From Mesorhizobium muleiense (GTDB lineage: Bacteria; Pseudomonadota; Alphaproteobacteria; Rhizobiales; Rhizobiaceae), in assembly GCF_900099905.1 (NCBI RefSeq), contig NZ_FNEE01000022.1, positions 30,742 to 94,741 of the forward strand: a stretch of DNA of 64,000 nucleotides, written 5' to 3'. The position numbers and the translations under genes were made by a program. The notes beneath the pieces were generated by a model. The model saw only the letters and a list, made by a program, of their open reading frames with translations, was not told where the DNA came from and did not search any database. Shown here piece after piece: positions 16,079-25,073 of this stretch (position 1 is the stretch's first letter; every line of letters starts with the position of its first letter).

Positions 16079-17005
16079 ATGGCACAGCATATCGCGCAGA
16101 AATTGCGGCTGACCGCGGCCGTGCTGGGGACCGTCACCCGCAAGGACCTTGCGGCGGCGTTCCGGGGGGTCAACCCGAAGACGGCGTTCGATCTCGGCCG
16201 CGCCGACAAATGGCTGCAGGGACGCGCCCAGCCACGCGAGCTCAGCGTCTACGACGACTGGACGAAGCTGCTCAAGCTGGAGCAGACCGGCGCCTGGATC
16301 GCCGAGAGCGACCTGCCAGGTTTTACCGCGGCGATCTGTGCCCGCCACGGCATCGACAGGGCCGAACTGGAGCGCCGCGCCGGTGCGCATTTCGAGACCG
16401 CTGCCGGGCATGAGGAGCGAAGCCTTGGGGCCCTTGCCGGAACCTACGCCTGTTATTCGCGCGCCTTGTCGCCCTACTATCGCGGCCAGCTGATCAGGGG
16501 CAGCCTGTCGATTGAGGCCGGGCCGGGGGCGAACGGCCTGACCGCCGCCTATCGCGAGGCCTTGCCGACCGGACAGCTGCTGCTCGGTGGGCAGATGACG
16601 TCGGCAAAACGCGGGCTTTATGCGCATCTGAAGGAAGCCAGCGGCGAGGCGCAATTCTTCTTATGCCTGTTTCCGCACTCGCGGCCGGGAAGCGTGCTTG
16701 GCGGCTACCTGTGCGGCACCACCATCATCGGCCCGGAGCCGCAGCCGTCGCTGACCCGGATCCTGATGGTCCGCTTGCGCAATCCGGCGCCCCAGGCATG
16801 GGGCGGATATCTGCCGCCCGACGGATCGATCGCCGCCGATCTGGCATCGCTTGGCCTGTCCGTCGAGCAGACGGAAGCGGTTGACCGGCTGCTGGCGCAA
16901 TTCCTAGTCGGAGACAGCGACGGCGGCGCCAGCCAGATCCCACCGGCCGAGTTCCGCGCCATCGTCGACGTGTTCGACCGTCATTGGCTGAGCCATTCCG
17001 TCTGA
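16079..17005 (+). CDS. Conserved-looking hypothetical protein, 308 residues
   Basis: A soluble protein of unknown function. The N-terminal 50 residues (TRKDLAAAFRGVNPKTAFDL, then DKWLQGRAQPRELSVYDDW) read like a helix-turn-helix that names its own fold partner, perhaps a DNA- or protein-binding domain. The middle (residues 115-230) is beta-rich with RGQLIRGSLSI and GGYLCGTTIIGPEP. No membrane span or signal peptide is visible. Codon use matches its neighbours. The TGA stop lies in the first unit of a 15-bp tandem repeat. Confidence 0.6.
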   Translation: MAQHIAQKLRLTAAVLGTVTRKDLAAAFRGVNPKTAFDLGRADKWLQGRAQPRELSVYDDWTKLLKLEQTGAWIAESDLPGFTAAICARHGIDRAELERRAGAHFETAAGHEERSLGALAGTYACYSRALSPYYRGQLIRGSLSIEAGPGANGLTAAYREALPTGQLLLGGQMTSAKRGLYAHLKEASGEAQFFLCLFPHSRPGSVLGGYLCGTTIIGPEPQPSLTRILMVRLRNPAPQAWGGYLPPDGSIAADLASLGLSVEQTEAVDRLLAQFLVGDSDGGASQIPPAEFRAIVDVFDRHWLSHSV

Positions 17006-17045
17006 CACCGGGCCGCCTGGCACCGGGCCGTCTGGCACCGGGCTG
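17001..17045. repeat. 15-bp tandem repeat, three units, spanning the stop codon
   Basis: Units tctgacaccgggccg, cctggcaccgggccg and tctggcaccgggctg. The TGA stop of the 308-residue gene is at 17003-17005 inside the first unit. Confidence 0.9.
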
Positions 17046-17179
17046 AGGGGAAGACCCTTGTCGCTGGCGTGGTCGGGCTCGCTGGCACGAAGGTGGGGAC
17101 GTTGCATGCCGGCTCAATATGCCTGATCATGGCCATGGCGGGATGGAGGCATCAAGTGGCGGCCAATCGGCGAAACGGC

Positions 17180-19165
17180 ATGCATCCGTCGGAGCCCGGG
17201 CTGGTGGGCGTTGTTTCCGCAGCCATGGCCCTGCCGCGCATGTCGCTGCCCACCGTCGCGACCGTCGTGGCGGCGGTTGCGGCCCTGTATTTCGGGCGCG
17301 AGGTTTTCCTGCCGATCGCAATCGCACTGCTGCTGACCTTTGCGCTTGCACCCTTGGTTTCGGCACTCAAACGGGTCGGCATTCCCCGTCTTCCTGCGGT
17401 CATCGCCAGTGTGCTGGGCGCATTCACGGTGCTTGCGCTGTTCTCCTTCATCGTCGCCACGCAGGTCAGCGAACTGGCGCAGAACATCCCGCTTTACCAG
17501 TCGAATATCCTGACCAAAGTCCGATCGCTGAAGGAGACCGGCGTCGGCGGCGGCGTCATCGCCAGGCTGAGCGAGGCGATCGAACGCGTTGGCCAGGAAC
17601 TCGACAGGCAGGAAACCTCGCCGCCCGCCGCGGATCAGCCACGGCGCGAGCCGGTGCCTGTCGAGATCATCGCACGCGAAAGGCCGCTTCAGGTTCTGCA
17701 GAACCTGATCGGCCCGCTGATCAGCCCGCTGGCATCGGCCGGCCTGATCGTCGTCGTCGTCATATTCATGCTGCTCGAGCGCGAGGACCTGCGCGATCGT
17801 TTCATACGCCTCGTCGGCTACGGCGACCTTCATCGGACCACCGAGGCGCTCCAGGAAGCGGGCAAGCGGGTCGGCCGATATTTGCTCATGCAATTGGTCG
17901 TGAATATCGTCTATGCCATACCGGTTACAGCAGGGCTTTGGGTTCTCGGCATACCCAATGCACTGCTGTGGGGGTTGCTGGCGCTGGCGCTGCGCTTTGT
18001 TCCCTATATCGGCCCGATCATTGGTGCGCTGCTGCCGCTGTTCCTGGCGCTTGCCGTGGCACCCGGCTGGTCGCTCGTGCTGTGGACCGCCGGGCTGTTC
18101 GTGGCCATGGAAATGATCACCGGCAACGTCGTCGAACCGTGGCTCTACGGTTCACGAACGGGGCTGTCACCATTGGCCATCATCGTCGCGGCGATCTTCT
18201 GGACCTGGCTCTGGGGCCCGCTGGGCCTGGTCCTGTCGACGCCGCTCACGGTCTGCCTCGTTGTGCTCGGCAGGCACGTGCCGCAGTTCGAATTCCTCGA
18301 CGTGCTGTTCGGCAACGAACCGGTGCTTGAACCCCACGCCCGACTCTACCAACGGCTGCTGGCCGGCGATCCAGAGGAAGCCACGGATCACGCCGAGGAG
18401 ATGCTGGAGGAAAAATATCTGTTCGAATTCTATGACAGGGTCGCCATTCCCGCACTGCTGCTCGGCGAGCAGGATCGCGTGCGCGGCGTCATGGGCGATG
18501 AGCAAAGACGGCGGGTGGCGGCCAGCGCGCAGATGCTGGTGGCGAACCTCGACGACAGCGCACGGGAGGAAGCAGAGGAGGACGATGATCCGGCCACAGT
18601 CGAGCCTGCCACGGCGGACAAGTACAAGGACAAGGACAGGGACAAGCAGGCCCAAGCGGAGGGCGAGGACGACACTGAGCTGCCGGATGGCACTGACATG
18701 TCGGTGCTGTGTGCCGGCGGCCGCGGCGAACTCGACGATGCCGCCGCCGCAATGCTGGCGCAGGTGCTCGAAGTCCAGGGGGCAACGGTCTCGAAGGCGA
18801 GCTTTGCCGATATGGATCCGACTGGCATTCGCCGGCTCGAGCTCGACGCCGTCGACACCGTTGTGGTCGGATTCCTGAACCGTGACTCCATCAAGCACGC
18901 CCGTTTCCTTGTTCGTCGGCTGAAACGTGCCAGGTCGGCGCTGCGGGTAGGCATCGTGTTCTGGTCGAAGGACGGCGACGACAACGAGGCAGCCGTCGAA
19001 TTGGCCAATGACATCAATGCCGATTTTGTGGCGTTTGGCATGGTCGAAGCCGTTCTGGGCGCATTGTCGAGCGATCCGCCGGTGGCGCTGAAGGTCGCTG
19101 CCAAGCGCCGCATGCGACGCCGGCCGCGCCCGGCCAGGAAGGCGCCGCTTGCCGCTGCAAAGTGA
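17180..19165 (+). CDS. AI-2E family (PerM-like) permease with extra C-terminal domain
   Basis: About 661 residues. The N-terminal 380 residues are an AI-2E/PerM membrane domain with the usual eight spans (FLPIAIALLLTFALAPLV; LRFVPYIGPIIGALLPLFLA; NVVEPWLYG). Residues from about 410 form a helical region (RLLAGDPEEATDHAEEMLEE), then an acidic, lysine-rich low-complexity linker and an alpha/beta domain (DMSVLCAGGRGELDDAAAA to VFWSKDGDDNEA) resembling a B12-binding or receiver-like fold. It ends in a basic tail. Alternative starts are 17069 (GTG), 17129 and 17225; none has a strong ribosome site. The transported substrate is unknown. Confidence 0.85.
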   Translation: MHPSEPGLVGVVSAAMALPRMSLPTVATVVAAVAALYFGREVFLPIAIALLLTFALAPLVSALKRVGIPRLPAVIASVLGAFTVLALFSFIVATQVSELAQNIPLYQSNILTKVRSLKETGVGGGVIARLSEAIERVGQELDRQETSPPAADQPRREPVPVEIIARERPLQVLQNLIGPLISPLASAGLIVVVVIFMLLEREDLRDRFIRLVGYGDLHRTTEALQEAGKRVGRYLLMQLVVNIVYAIPVTAGLWVLGIPNALLWGLLALALRFVPYIGPIIGALLPLFLALAVAPGWSLVLWTAGLFVAMEMITGNVVEPWLYGSRTGLSPLAIIVAAIFWTWLWGPLGLVLSTPLTVCLVVLGRHVPQFEFLDVLFGNEPVLEPHARLYQRLLAGDPEEATDHAEEMLEEKYLFEFYDRVAIPALLLGEQDRVRGVMGDEQRRRVAASAQMLVANLDDSAREEAEEDDDPATVEPATADKYKDKDRDKQAQAEGEDDTELPDGTDMSVLCAGGRGELDDAAAAMLAQVLEVQGATVSKASFADMDPTGIRRLELDAVDTVVVGFLNRDSIKHARFLVRRLKRARSALRVGIVFWSKDGDDNEAAVELANDINADFVAFGMVEAVLGALSSDPPVALKVAAKRRMRRRPRPARKAPLAAAK

Positions 19166-19414
19166 GAGACTGTTTGGAAACTCTACTCCGGCGGCCATCT
19201 GATGGCGTTTTCTGCGCTTCCGGTGCTCACGGACCAGCGCATGACCCCGGAAACCGATTTCGGTTTCCGGAAAGGATCATGCGCCAACCAAAGTGTTAGA
19301 GCGTCCTTTGCGCGTCCAATGGACGCGCGGCGCTCTAATGTCCGCTGCGCTCCGGTTCTCGAAACCACCACCATATGACTCGCCGGAGCGACTTTCGAAA
19401 CAGCCTCTGAGGTC
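19162..19414. repeat. MITE-like element with imperfect terminal inverted repeats
   Basis: The left end (gagactgtttggaaactc, then ctccggcg) is matched in inverted orientation at the right end (gactttcgaaacagcctc preceded by cgccggagc). Inside lie the common rhizobial palindrome accgatttcggtttcc (19253-19273) and a second palindromic module (gcgcgtccaatggacgcgc, about 19309-19327). No gene is encoded. It fills the gap between the permease gene and the end of the CdsA-like gene. Confidence 0.6.
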
Positions 19415-19425
19415 GTAGCTCGCTC

Positions 19426-20361
19426 TCACGTCCAGAAATAACGCACCGTGTGGAAGAAAACCGGGGCGGCGAAGACCAGGCTGTCGGCGCGGTCCATCAT
19501 GCCGCCATGGCCCTCGATCAGATGGCCCCAGTCCTTTACCCCCTGGTCGCGCTTGATGGCGGAGGCGACCAGCCCGCCGAGGAAGCCCATCAGGCAGGCG
19601 ATGAAGGCGACGGCCGCTGCCTGGAGCGGCGAAAACGGCGTCAGGAACGACAGCAGCGCGCCAAGCAGGCTCGACGTCGCCAGCCCGCCGACCAGCCCTT
19701 CCCAGGTCTTCGACGGCGAAACCTTCGGCGACATCAGGTGCCTGCCGAACAGCTTGCCGAAGATGTATTGCAGCACGTCGCTGCCTTGTACGGTGATGAT
19801 CAGGAAAGCGACCAGCAACAAATTGCGGCCATCGAAGCCGGGCACGTCGAGCGTCAGCAGCGCCGGCACGTGGCTGACGCAGTAGACCGAGATCATGACC
19901 GCCCATTGCTGCGCCGAGATGCGCTCGAGAAAGCGCTCGGTGTCGCCGTGCAGCGCGGTGATCGCCGGCATCAGGAGGAAGCAGTAGACCGGGATGAAGA
20001 TGGTGAACAGGCCGTACCAGGCGGTCCATACCAGCCAGTACTGGAATGGGATGATGATGCCGAACATGCCGAGCAGCACCCAATGGTCGCTGCGGCGGCT
20101 GTGCGTCAGCGTCACGAATTCGCGCAAGGCGGCAAACGAGATCAGCGCGAACAGGATGGTCATGCCGGCGCGGCCGAAGAAGAAGGCGACGGTGATCGCC
20201 ACCACCATCACCCACCAGGCGTTGATGCGCTGGTTGAGGTTGACCAGCGTCGGGGACAGCGGCTTCGGCGCGCGCCACGACAGGAGGCCAGCGACCAGGC
20301 TTGCCGTGGTCAGCACCGCAGTGAGGCCGACAACCATGATAAGCGTCTCGTGCATTGGCAT
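19426..20361 (-). CDS. Phosphatidate cytidylyltransferase, YnbB-like
   Basis: 311 residues with about eight membrane spans. It should convert phosphatidate and CTP to CDP-diacylglycerol. The CdsA signature is present: SPSKTWEGLVGGLATSSLLG and KRDQGVKDWGHLIEGHGGMMDRADS. The chosen start is the first ATG (a second is two codons in). It is the last gene of the leftward lipid cluster. Its start lies only 6 bp after the acyltransferase stop. Its place beside YnbA-, YnbC- and YnbD-like genes suggests a dedicated CDP-diacylglycerol supply and not the housekeeping CdsA. Confidence 0.9.
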   Translation of the reverse strand: MPMHETLIMVVGLTAVLTTASLVAGLLSWRAPKPLSPTLVNLNQRINAWWVMVVAITVAFFFGRAGMTILFALISFAALREFVTLTHSRRSDHWVLLGMFGIIIPFQYWLVWTAWYGLFTIFIPVYCFLLMPAITALHGDTERFLERISAQQWAVMISVYCVSHVPALLTLDVPGFDGRNLLLVAFLIITVQGSDVLQYIFGKLFGRHLMSPKVSPSKTWEGLVGGLATSSLLGALLSFLTPFSPLQAAAVAFIACLMGFLGGLVASAIKRDQGVKDWGHLIEGHGGMMDRADSLVFAAPVFFHTVRYFWT

Positions 20362-20367
20362 GTTGTT

Positions 20368-21222
20368 CTAGTCGTCTCTTGGGACATCGTGGCTGGGAGC
20401 GTCGTGGCTGTGAGGATCGTGCCTGGGAGCATCGTGTCTGGGAGCATCGTGCCGGATACCGGATCCGCCACGATCTCCAGCTCTTTGGGCTCGACGCTGT
20501 TTGGGCTCGACGCTGTTTTGGTCGCATGATGTTTTTCGGAAAACCGGATTCCACTTTTCCGCATCATGCGCTGGCGGGCGGGGGTTCAGCGCCAGCAGTG
20601 TTTGGCGGGCGCGGTCGAGAAAGGCGCGGCGTTCCTCGCCGGGCGCAATGGCGATCGGCGCGCCGAAGACCACCCGGCAGAGCAGTGGCACCGGCACGAA
20701 CTGGCCCTTGGGCAGCACCCGCGACATGTTCTCGATCCAGCACGGGATGAGTTCGACGTCGGGCCGCGCCATCGACAGATTGTAGAGGCCGGAGCGGAAA
20801 GGCAGCAGCGGCTGGTCGGTCATGTTGCGCGTGCCCTCGGGGAAGATGATCAGCGAATGACCCTCGTCGAGCACCGACAGCATGATCGAGATCGGATTCT
20901 GCGCCTCATCGGTCCACTGCCGGTGGATGAGCACCGAGGACAGCATGTCCTGCGCGATGAACCGGCGCAGCCGCGATTTTCCCCAATAGTCGGCGGCTGC
21001 CACCGCATGGGTGCGGGCGCGCTGCTTCTCGCTGAGGCAGGCCGACAGCAGGATGAAATCGCCGTGGCTGGCATGATTGGCGAAGTAGATGCGCTGCCGG
21101 TTCGACGGCTGGCTGCCGTTCCAGATCGGCCGCACGCCGGTCACCGCCCAGGCCAGCGCCGACAGGCCGACCGAGGTCACGGTCTGCAGCAGGGTGAAGC
21201 TCCTTGTGCCGAGCTTGCTCAT
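20368..21222 (-). CDS. 1-acyl-sn-glycerol-3-phosphate acyltransferase family protein
   Basis: 284 residues. The PlsC motif I is FANHASHGDFI (HxxxxD variant) and motif III IIFPEGTRN. It should acylate lysophosphatidate to phosphatidate, the substrate of the CdsA-like neighbour. The C-terminal tail is odd: after residue about 230 it runs through a rhizobial palindrome and two sets of tandem repeats (15- and 16-bp units), giving a repetitive tail of RHDAP-type pentapeptides. The native stop was probably lost and the tail is unlikely to be functional. It starts 8 bp after the upstream small gene stop. Confidence 0.85.
   Translation of the reverse strand: MSKLGTRSFTLLQTVTSVGLSALAWAVTGVRPIWNGSQPSNRQRIYFANHASHGDFILLSACLSEKQRARTHAVAAADYWGKSRLRRFIAQDMLSSVLIHRQWTDEAQNPISIMLSVLDEGHSLIIFPEGTRNMTDQPLLPFRSGLYNLSMARPDVELIPCWIENMSRVLPKGQFVPVPLLCRVVFGAPIAIAPGEERRAFLDRARQTLLALNPRPPAHDAEKWNPVFRKTSCDQNSVEPKQRRAQRAGDRGGSGIRHDAPRHDAPRHDPHSHDAPSHDVPRDD
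20381..20455. repeat. 15-bp tandem repeat, five units, in the 3' end of the acyltransferase gene
   Basis: Units of the form ggagcatcgtgtctg recur five times with substitutions. On the coding (minus) strand they encode imperfect RHDAP pentapeptides and end 10 bp before the TAG stop. Confidence 0.9.
20481..20512. repeat. 16-bp tandem duplication
   Basis: ctctttgggctcgacg followed by ctgtttgggctcgacg, also inside the acyltransferase 3' end. Confidence 0.85.
20521..20572. repeat. Rhizobial palindromic repeat module
   Basis: The palindrome ttcggaaaaccggatt with flanking gcatgatg / gcatcatgc is the module also seen at about 19253 and 43410. It lies within the extended 3' end of the acyltransferase frame. 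Confidence 0.65.
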
Positions 21223-21230
21223 CGTCGGGC

Positions 21231-21659
21231 TCAGAACGACAAGGCGACGAGGGACGCCGCCACGAACAGGCCGAGTGCGATGCGCTGCTTCATCAGCAGG
21301 CGTTGCGTGCCCGCGATGCGCCGGTCGAGCGAGCGGATGCCGGCTGCGGCCGGTTTGACGCGCATGCGCGCCAGCACGTCGTCGACCGAGGCACCGCCGG
21401 CGGCCTCGCTGATATGGCTCGCCATCAGCCAGAACAGCAACGCGTCGAAGACAAGCAGGGCCGAGACGGCGAGAGTGACCACGCCGCTCGCTGCCGCGAC
21501 CAGCCAGGCCGCTGCCGCCAGCGTGATCGCCTGCGGCTGCGCCGCCACGGCAATGACCGGCGCGGCCGCCAACGCGGCCAGCACCAAAAACAGCGGCCAC
21601 ACCGCCTGCGTCATCAGCCCGGCGGCGAACGCTTCGGCGTTGTCTCGATGGGCACTCAT
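21231..21659 (-). CDS. Small membrane protein of the lipid cluster
   Basis: 142 residues with three or four hydrophobic spans: VWPLFLVLAALAAAPVIAVA, TLAAAAWLVAAASGVVTLAV, FDALLFWLMA and a C-terminal IALGLFVAASLVAL. A cytosolic basic loop (RMRVKPAAAGIRSLDRRIAG) separates the third and fourth. No family was recognised. The tight spacing to the acyltransferase suggests that it is part of the same transcript. Confidence 0.65.
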   Translation of the reverse strand: MSAHRDNAEAFAAGLMTQAVWPLFLVLAALAAAPVIAVAAQPQAITLAAAAWLVAAASGVVTLAVSALLVFDALLFWLMASHISEAAGGASVDDVLARMRVKPAAAGIRSLDRRIAGTQRLLMKQRIALGLFVAASLVALSF

Positions 21660-21721
21660 GCCGGAACAATCGCTTCAGGTTTGGTGCCGCCCTTTTCCAA
21701 ATGCTTGCGCCGGCCCTCATC

Positions 21722-21880
21722 GCCCTGCCGGGCCCTTCTCCCCGTATAGTGACGGGGAGAAGGGGCTGGCCGCGGTGTCGGCGCCATTTCTAAAACGCTG
21801 GTGATTGGCGAAACCGCTGATAACGGCACCCCTCTCCCCGTCACTATACGGGGAGAGGATGCCGGCAGGCAGGTGAGGGG
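21722..21880. repeat. Mosaic palindromic element with conserved core (variant arms)
   Basis: Arms ccttctccccgtatagtgac and its inverse (gtcactatacggggagag) flank a core gctggtgattggcgaaacc that also occurs in the elements near 2332, 42290, 49630 and 56740. It separates the phosphatase gene from the small membrane protein gene. Confidence 0.7.
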
Positions 21881-21924
21881 CAGCGCCGACTTTGGCAAGT
21901 GGCTTTGTCTATTGCTCGAACTGT

Positions 21925-23259
21925 TCATGCCGGCTGGTCCACGTGAAGATGCACCGGCCGGCCCGCGGTGGCGAGCTTGTTTCGCGCTTGCACCAGCGTG
22001 TCGGCGCGGCCGGTGGCAACCAGCCATGCGGCGACGGCGCCGGCGCTGCGCTGGAAGCCAAGCGCACAGCAGACCAGCACAGTGCCGTGGCTGCGCGCGT
22101 CCTCGATCGCCGCCACCGCCTGCGCCTGCGCCTCGGGCGAGGGCGGCAAAAGATCGACCATGGCGACAGCCGTCCAGCGGCAGGCGACGCCGCGCGGCCG
22201 CTCCAGCTCGCCGGCAAGGTCGATCACCGTGCCGAAGGCGCCGGCCTCGGCGACGGTGGGAAAGCGGCCGAGGAAGACACCGTCGGCAATGGCGACATGC
22301 GGCGGCAGCTTGCGCGTCCATATCCATGCATTGATCCTGGCGCCAAGCCGGTGGGGCAGCAGCAAAACACGGCTGGCCAGCGAGACGCTGCCGTCGGCCG
22401 TTTTCTGGAACACTTTGGCGCCGGCTCCGGCATAGGCGAAGGCAACGATGGCCAGCGCCAGCGCCGGCCACAGCAGGATGTGCCACAGCGCCGAAACGAA
22501 GGCGCCGGCAGCGGCGCCGGCCAGCGCCAGCGCTGCGACCAGCGCGTAGAACAGCGCCAGCCGCCGCGCGCCGGCGTCAGCGGTCAGCCGGAAGCCGGCG
22601 AACGGCAATTCGCCGTGGCGCGGAAACAGCCACAAGGCGAAAAAGCCGAGCAAAGCGCCGGTCGGGATATCGATGACATGGTGCTGCCACGTCGTCAGCA
22701 CCGAGGCACCGATCAGCAGACACCAGGCATGCCAGACGACGCCGGCCATGCTTTTCAGCCGATCGCGCCAATGATCCCAGATGATGACCAGCAGCGCGAT
22801 GTGCAGCGACGGCGCCTGGTTGAACGGCTTGTCGAAGCCGCCGAGCACCGCGAACATGAAGCCTGGCAGGCCTGATGTCTGCGGCCGCACGAAGGTCGCC
22901 GTCAGCGGGAACAGGATGAAAGAGGCGACGGCGACGATCTGCGCCGTGAGATAGCGGAAGGCAAGCCGATCGACGCCGCGCTTGGTATCGTTGAGCAGCA
23001 GCGACAGGCCGTAGAACAGGTTGATCGACCAGTAGGGCACGATCGTCCAGGCGATGAACGGGATGTCGCGCTCCCAGGTGAAGACGATGCTGCCGACATC
23101 GTCGCGCTGCGACGCCAGCCAGTTGGCGAAGACGTAGCTCGCATAGAAGAACGGCGCCAGGAATGCGAGCCACAGCGCCGCGCGCAGCACGATTGCGGCG
23201 TACGGCTCGCGCCCAGTGGCGGAAGGGGCAGGGGCAAGACCAAGGACAGGCAAGACCAT
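21925..23259 (-). CDS. ynbD: PAP2 / dual-specificity phosphatase fusion, YnbD-like
   Basis: 444 residues. The N-terminal half is a polytopic PAP2 (type 2 phosphatidic acid phosphatase) domain with QAPSLHIALLVI and WQHHVIDIPTGALLG (phosphatase motifs with the catalytic histidines). The C-terminal 150 residues are a dual-specificity tyrosine-phosphatase-like domain; the P-loop is CALGFQRSAG (C-x5-R-S). This fusion is the plan of E. coli YnbD. It probably dephosphorylates a phospholipid intermediate. The start is 2 bp after the stop of the upstream gene, indicating translational coupling. Confidence 0.88.
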   Translation of the reverse strand: MVLPVLGLAPAPSATGREPYAAIVLRAALWLAFLAPFFYASYVFANWLASQRDDVGSIVFTWERDIPFIAWTIVPYWSINLFYGLSLLLNDTKRGVDRLAFRYLTAQIVAVASFILFPLTATFVRPQTSGLPGFMFAVLGGFDKPFNQAPSLHIALLVIIWDHWRDRLKSMAGVVWHAWCLLIGASVLTTWQHHVIDIPTGALLGFFALWLFPRHGELPFAGFRLTADAGARRLALFYALVAALALAGAAAGAFVSALWHILLWPALALAIVAFAYAGAGAKVFQKTADGSVSLASRVLLLPHRLGARINAWIWTRKLPPHVAIADGVFLGRFPTVAEAGAFGTVIDLAGELERPRGVACRWTAVAMVDLLPPSPEAQAQAVAAIEDARSHGTVLVCCALGFQRSAGAVAAWLVATGRADTLVQARNKLATAGRPVHLHVDQPA

Positions 23260-23261
23260 GC

Positions 23262-25043
23262 TCAGACGCGCCGCGCGACCGATACGGTGAAGATGCCCCA
23301 CTGGTCGATGCGCTGGTCGAGCTTCTCGAAGCCGGCCGCCGCCACCAGCTGGTCCATCTCGCCTTGCGTGCGCCGGCGCATCACCCAGGCCTGGCCGCCG
23401 CGGTGCGAGGTCAGGCTGCGCGCGATCATTTCGAGCTGCGGATGCCAGGGCTGGTTGGTGTAGACAAGCAGGCTGCCGGGCTGCATCGCCCTGGCCAGCC
23501 CGTCGAGCGAGCGGATGATCATGGCGTTGTCGGCAAACAATTCGTAAAGCCCGGAGACGATGGCCAGGTCCGGCGCCGGCTCGAGCCCGGCAAGCATCGC
23601 GGCGTCGAAGGCATCGGCCTGGCGGAACGAGACGCTGGTCGGCAGGTGCCGCTCGGCGATCAGCTTGCAGCCGAGCGAAACGTTGAGCTCGGAGAAATCC
23701 TGCAGCCGCACGCTGGCCGGCGGCTCGGCGCATTTGGCGACGGCGTCGAGCACGTAGCGGCCGTGGCCGGCAGCGATATCGACGATATGGACTGTGCGGC
23801 CGGCGGCCTTCAGCGTCCCGGTGGCGCTGCCGATCAGCTCTTCGAGATGCAGCTTGCGCTGGCGGATGCCGCGCCAGCCGATGGCGTCGAGAAAGGTGCG
23901 GTCGATCATCCGGCCGAGCGGACCGGCGCCCCGCGCCTGGTTCTCGTAGACATAGTCGAGGGTCGAGCCGGAATCGAAGCCGGTGGCGATCCCGGTCTTC
24001 ATGCCCGACGACAGCCAGGCGCCCGCGCGGATCGAGGCGCGGCTCATTGCCCAGTAGAGGCCTTTCGGTGACAGCAAAGCGAGCGGCGAGGCCAGCCGGT
24101 CGGCCTCGTCGCGTGTGTAGCCGGCGCGGTCGGCCGCGGTCAGGTCGACCGGCATCTGCGACGTCGAGAACTGTCTTTCGAGGAACGGCTTGATCAGGTC
24201 GAGCGCCTTGCGGCGGTCGCGTTCGCCCAGCGTGTCGTGGAAGAAACCCGGCAGCACATGCCGCTGCTTGGCCGGGCTGGCGAGATTGACGAAGAATTCG
24301 TGCTGCGGTCCATGCCGCACAACCCAGTCGCTGCCGGAGATCAGCAATTGCGTCGGCACGGTGATGGCGCGGGCATCTGAGACGATGCGGGCGGCGTGGT
24401 CGTAGAGCTCGACCAGGATGTTGGAAGCGATCGGCCGCGTGATCAGCGGGTCGGCCTCGAAGGAGGCGATGCGCTCGGGGTCATGCGTCAGGAACTTGGC
24501 CTTGACGTAGGAATTGACGAAGAAGCGGCCCTTGATCTTCTGCCACAGCGCAATGCCTTGCTTGGCGAAAGGCACGTAGAGCTTGACCGAGAAGGCCGGC
24601 GAGGCCAGTACCAAGGCGCGAATCTGCGGTGCATAATCATGCACCCAGGCGGCGGCGAGCACCGCGCCGAAAGATTGCGCGATCAGCGCGATGTCGCGCT
24701 GGGAAAAACCGTCTCTGCCGATCTCGCGCACCAAACAATCGATGTCGCGCACAAGTGCGGCAAAAGACGGCGCATAGCCGCGCTCGCCGGCCGAGCGGCC
24801 ATTGCCGCGCGCGTCCCAGGCGTAGAAGGCATGGCCGGGCATATCGAGTTCGTCGACCAGATGCGCCATGCGGCCGCCATGCTCGTGGCCGCGGTGGAAC
24901 AGCACAATCGCGCCCCTGGCGGGTTGCCCGACCGCCGGCCAGTAGCGGTAGAAGATCTCGGTGCCGTCATGGCTGCGGAAGCTGCGCTCCTGCGCCACCC
25001 GCTGCTCAACTGCGGAAGCAGCAATCGTCGGTTCGTGAAGCAT
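23262..25043 (-). CDS. ynbC: Bifunctional alpha/beta hydrolase and SAM methyltransferase, YnbC-like
   Basis: 593 residues. Residues 20-300 are a serine hydrolase of the monoacylglycerol-lipase type: HRGHEHGGRM oxyanion region, DARGNGRSAG, nucleophile elbow AQSFGAVLAA (Ser), and GFFHDTLGE for the His. Residues 380-593 are a class I methyltransferase with motif I VDIAAGHGRY and acidic loop residues. E. coli YnbC has this same fusion. A lipid substrate such as a lysophospholipid or lipid head group is inferred from the neighbours. The start follows a ggggaaa ribosome site. Confidence 0.9.
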   Translation of the reverse strand: MLHEPTIAASAVEQRVAQERSFRSHDGTEIFYRYWPAVGQPARGAIVLFHRGHEHGGRMAHLVDELDMPGHAFYAWDARGNGRSAGERGYAPSFAALVRDIDCLVREIGRDGFSQRDIALIAQSFGAVLAAAWVHDYAPQIRALVLASPAFSVKLYVPFAKQGIALWQKIKGRFFVNSYVKAKFLTHDPERIASFEADPLITRPIASNILVELYDHAARIVSDARAITVPTQLLISGSDWVVRHGPQHEFFVNLASPAKQRHVLPGFFHDTLGERDRRKALDLIKPFLERQFSTSQMPVDLTAADRAGYTRDEADRLASPLALLSPKGLYWAMSRASIRAGAWLSSGMKTGIATGFDSGSTLDYVYENQARGAGPLGRMIDRTFLDAIGWRGIRQRKLHLEELIGSATGTLKAAGRTVHIVDIAAGHGRYVLDAVAKCAEPPASVRLQDFSELNVSLGCKLIAERHLPTSVSFRQADAFDAAMLAGLEPAPDLAIVSGLYELFADNAMIIRSLDGLARAMQPGSLLVYTNQPWHPQLEMIARSLTSHRGGQAWVMRRRTQGEMDQLVAAAGFEKLDQRIDQWGIFTVSVARRV

Positions 25044-25073
25044 TTTTTTCCCCAGGCGGATGCGACCGGAATT

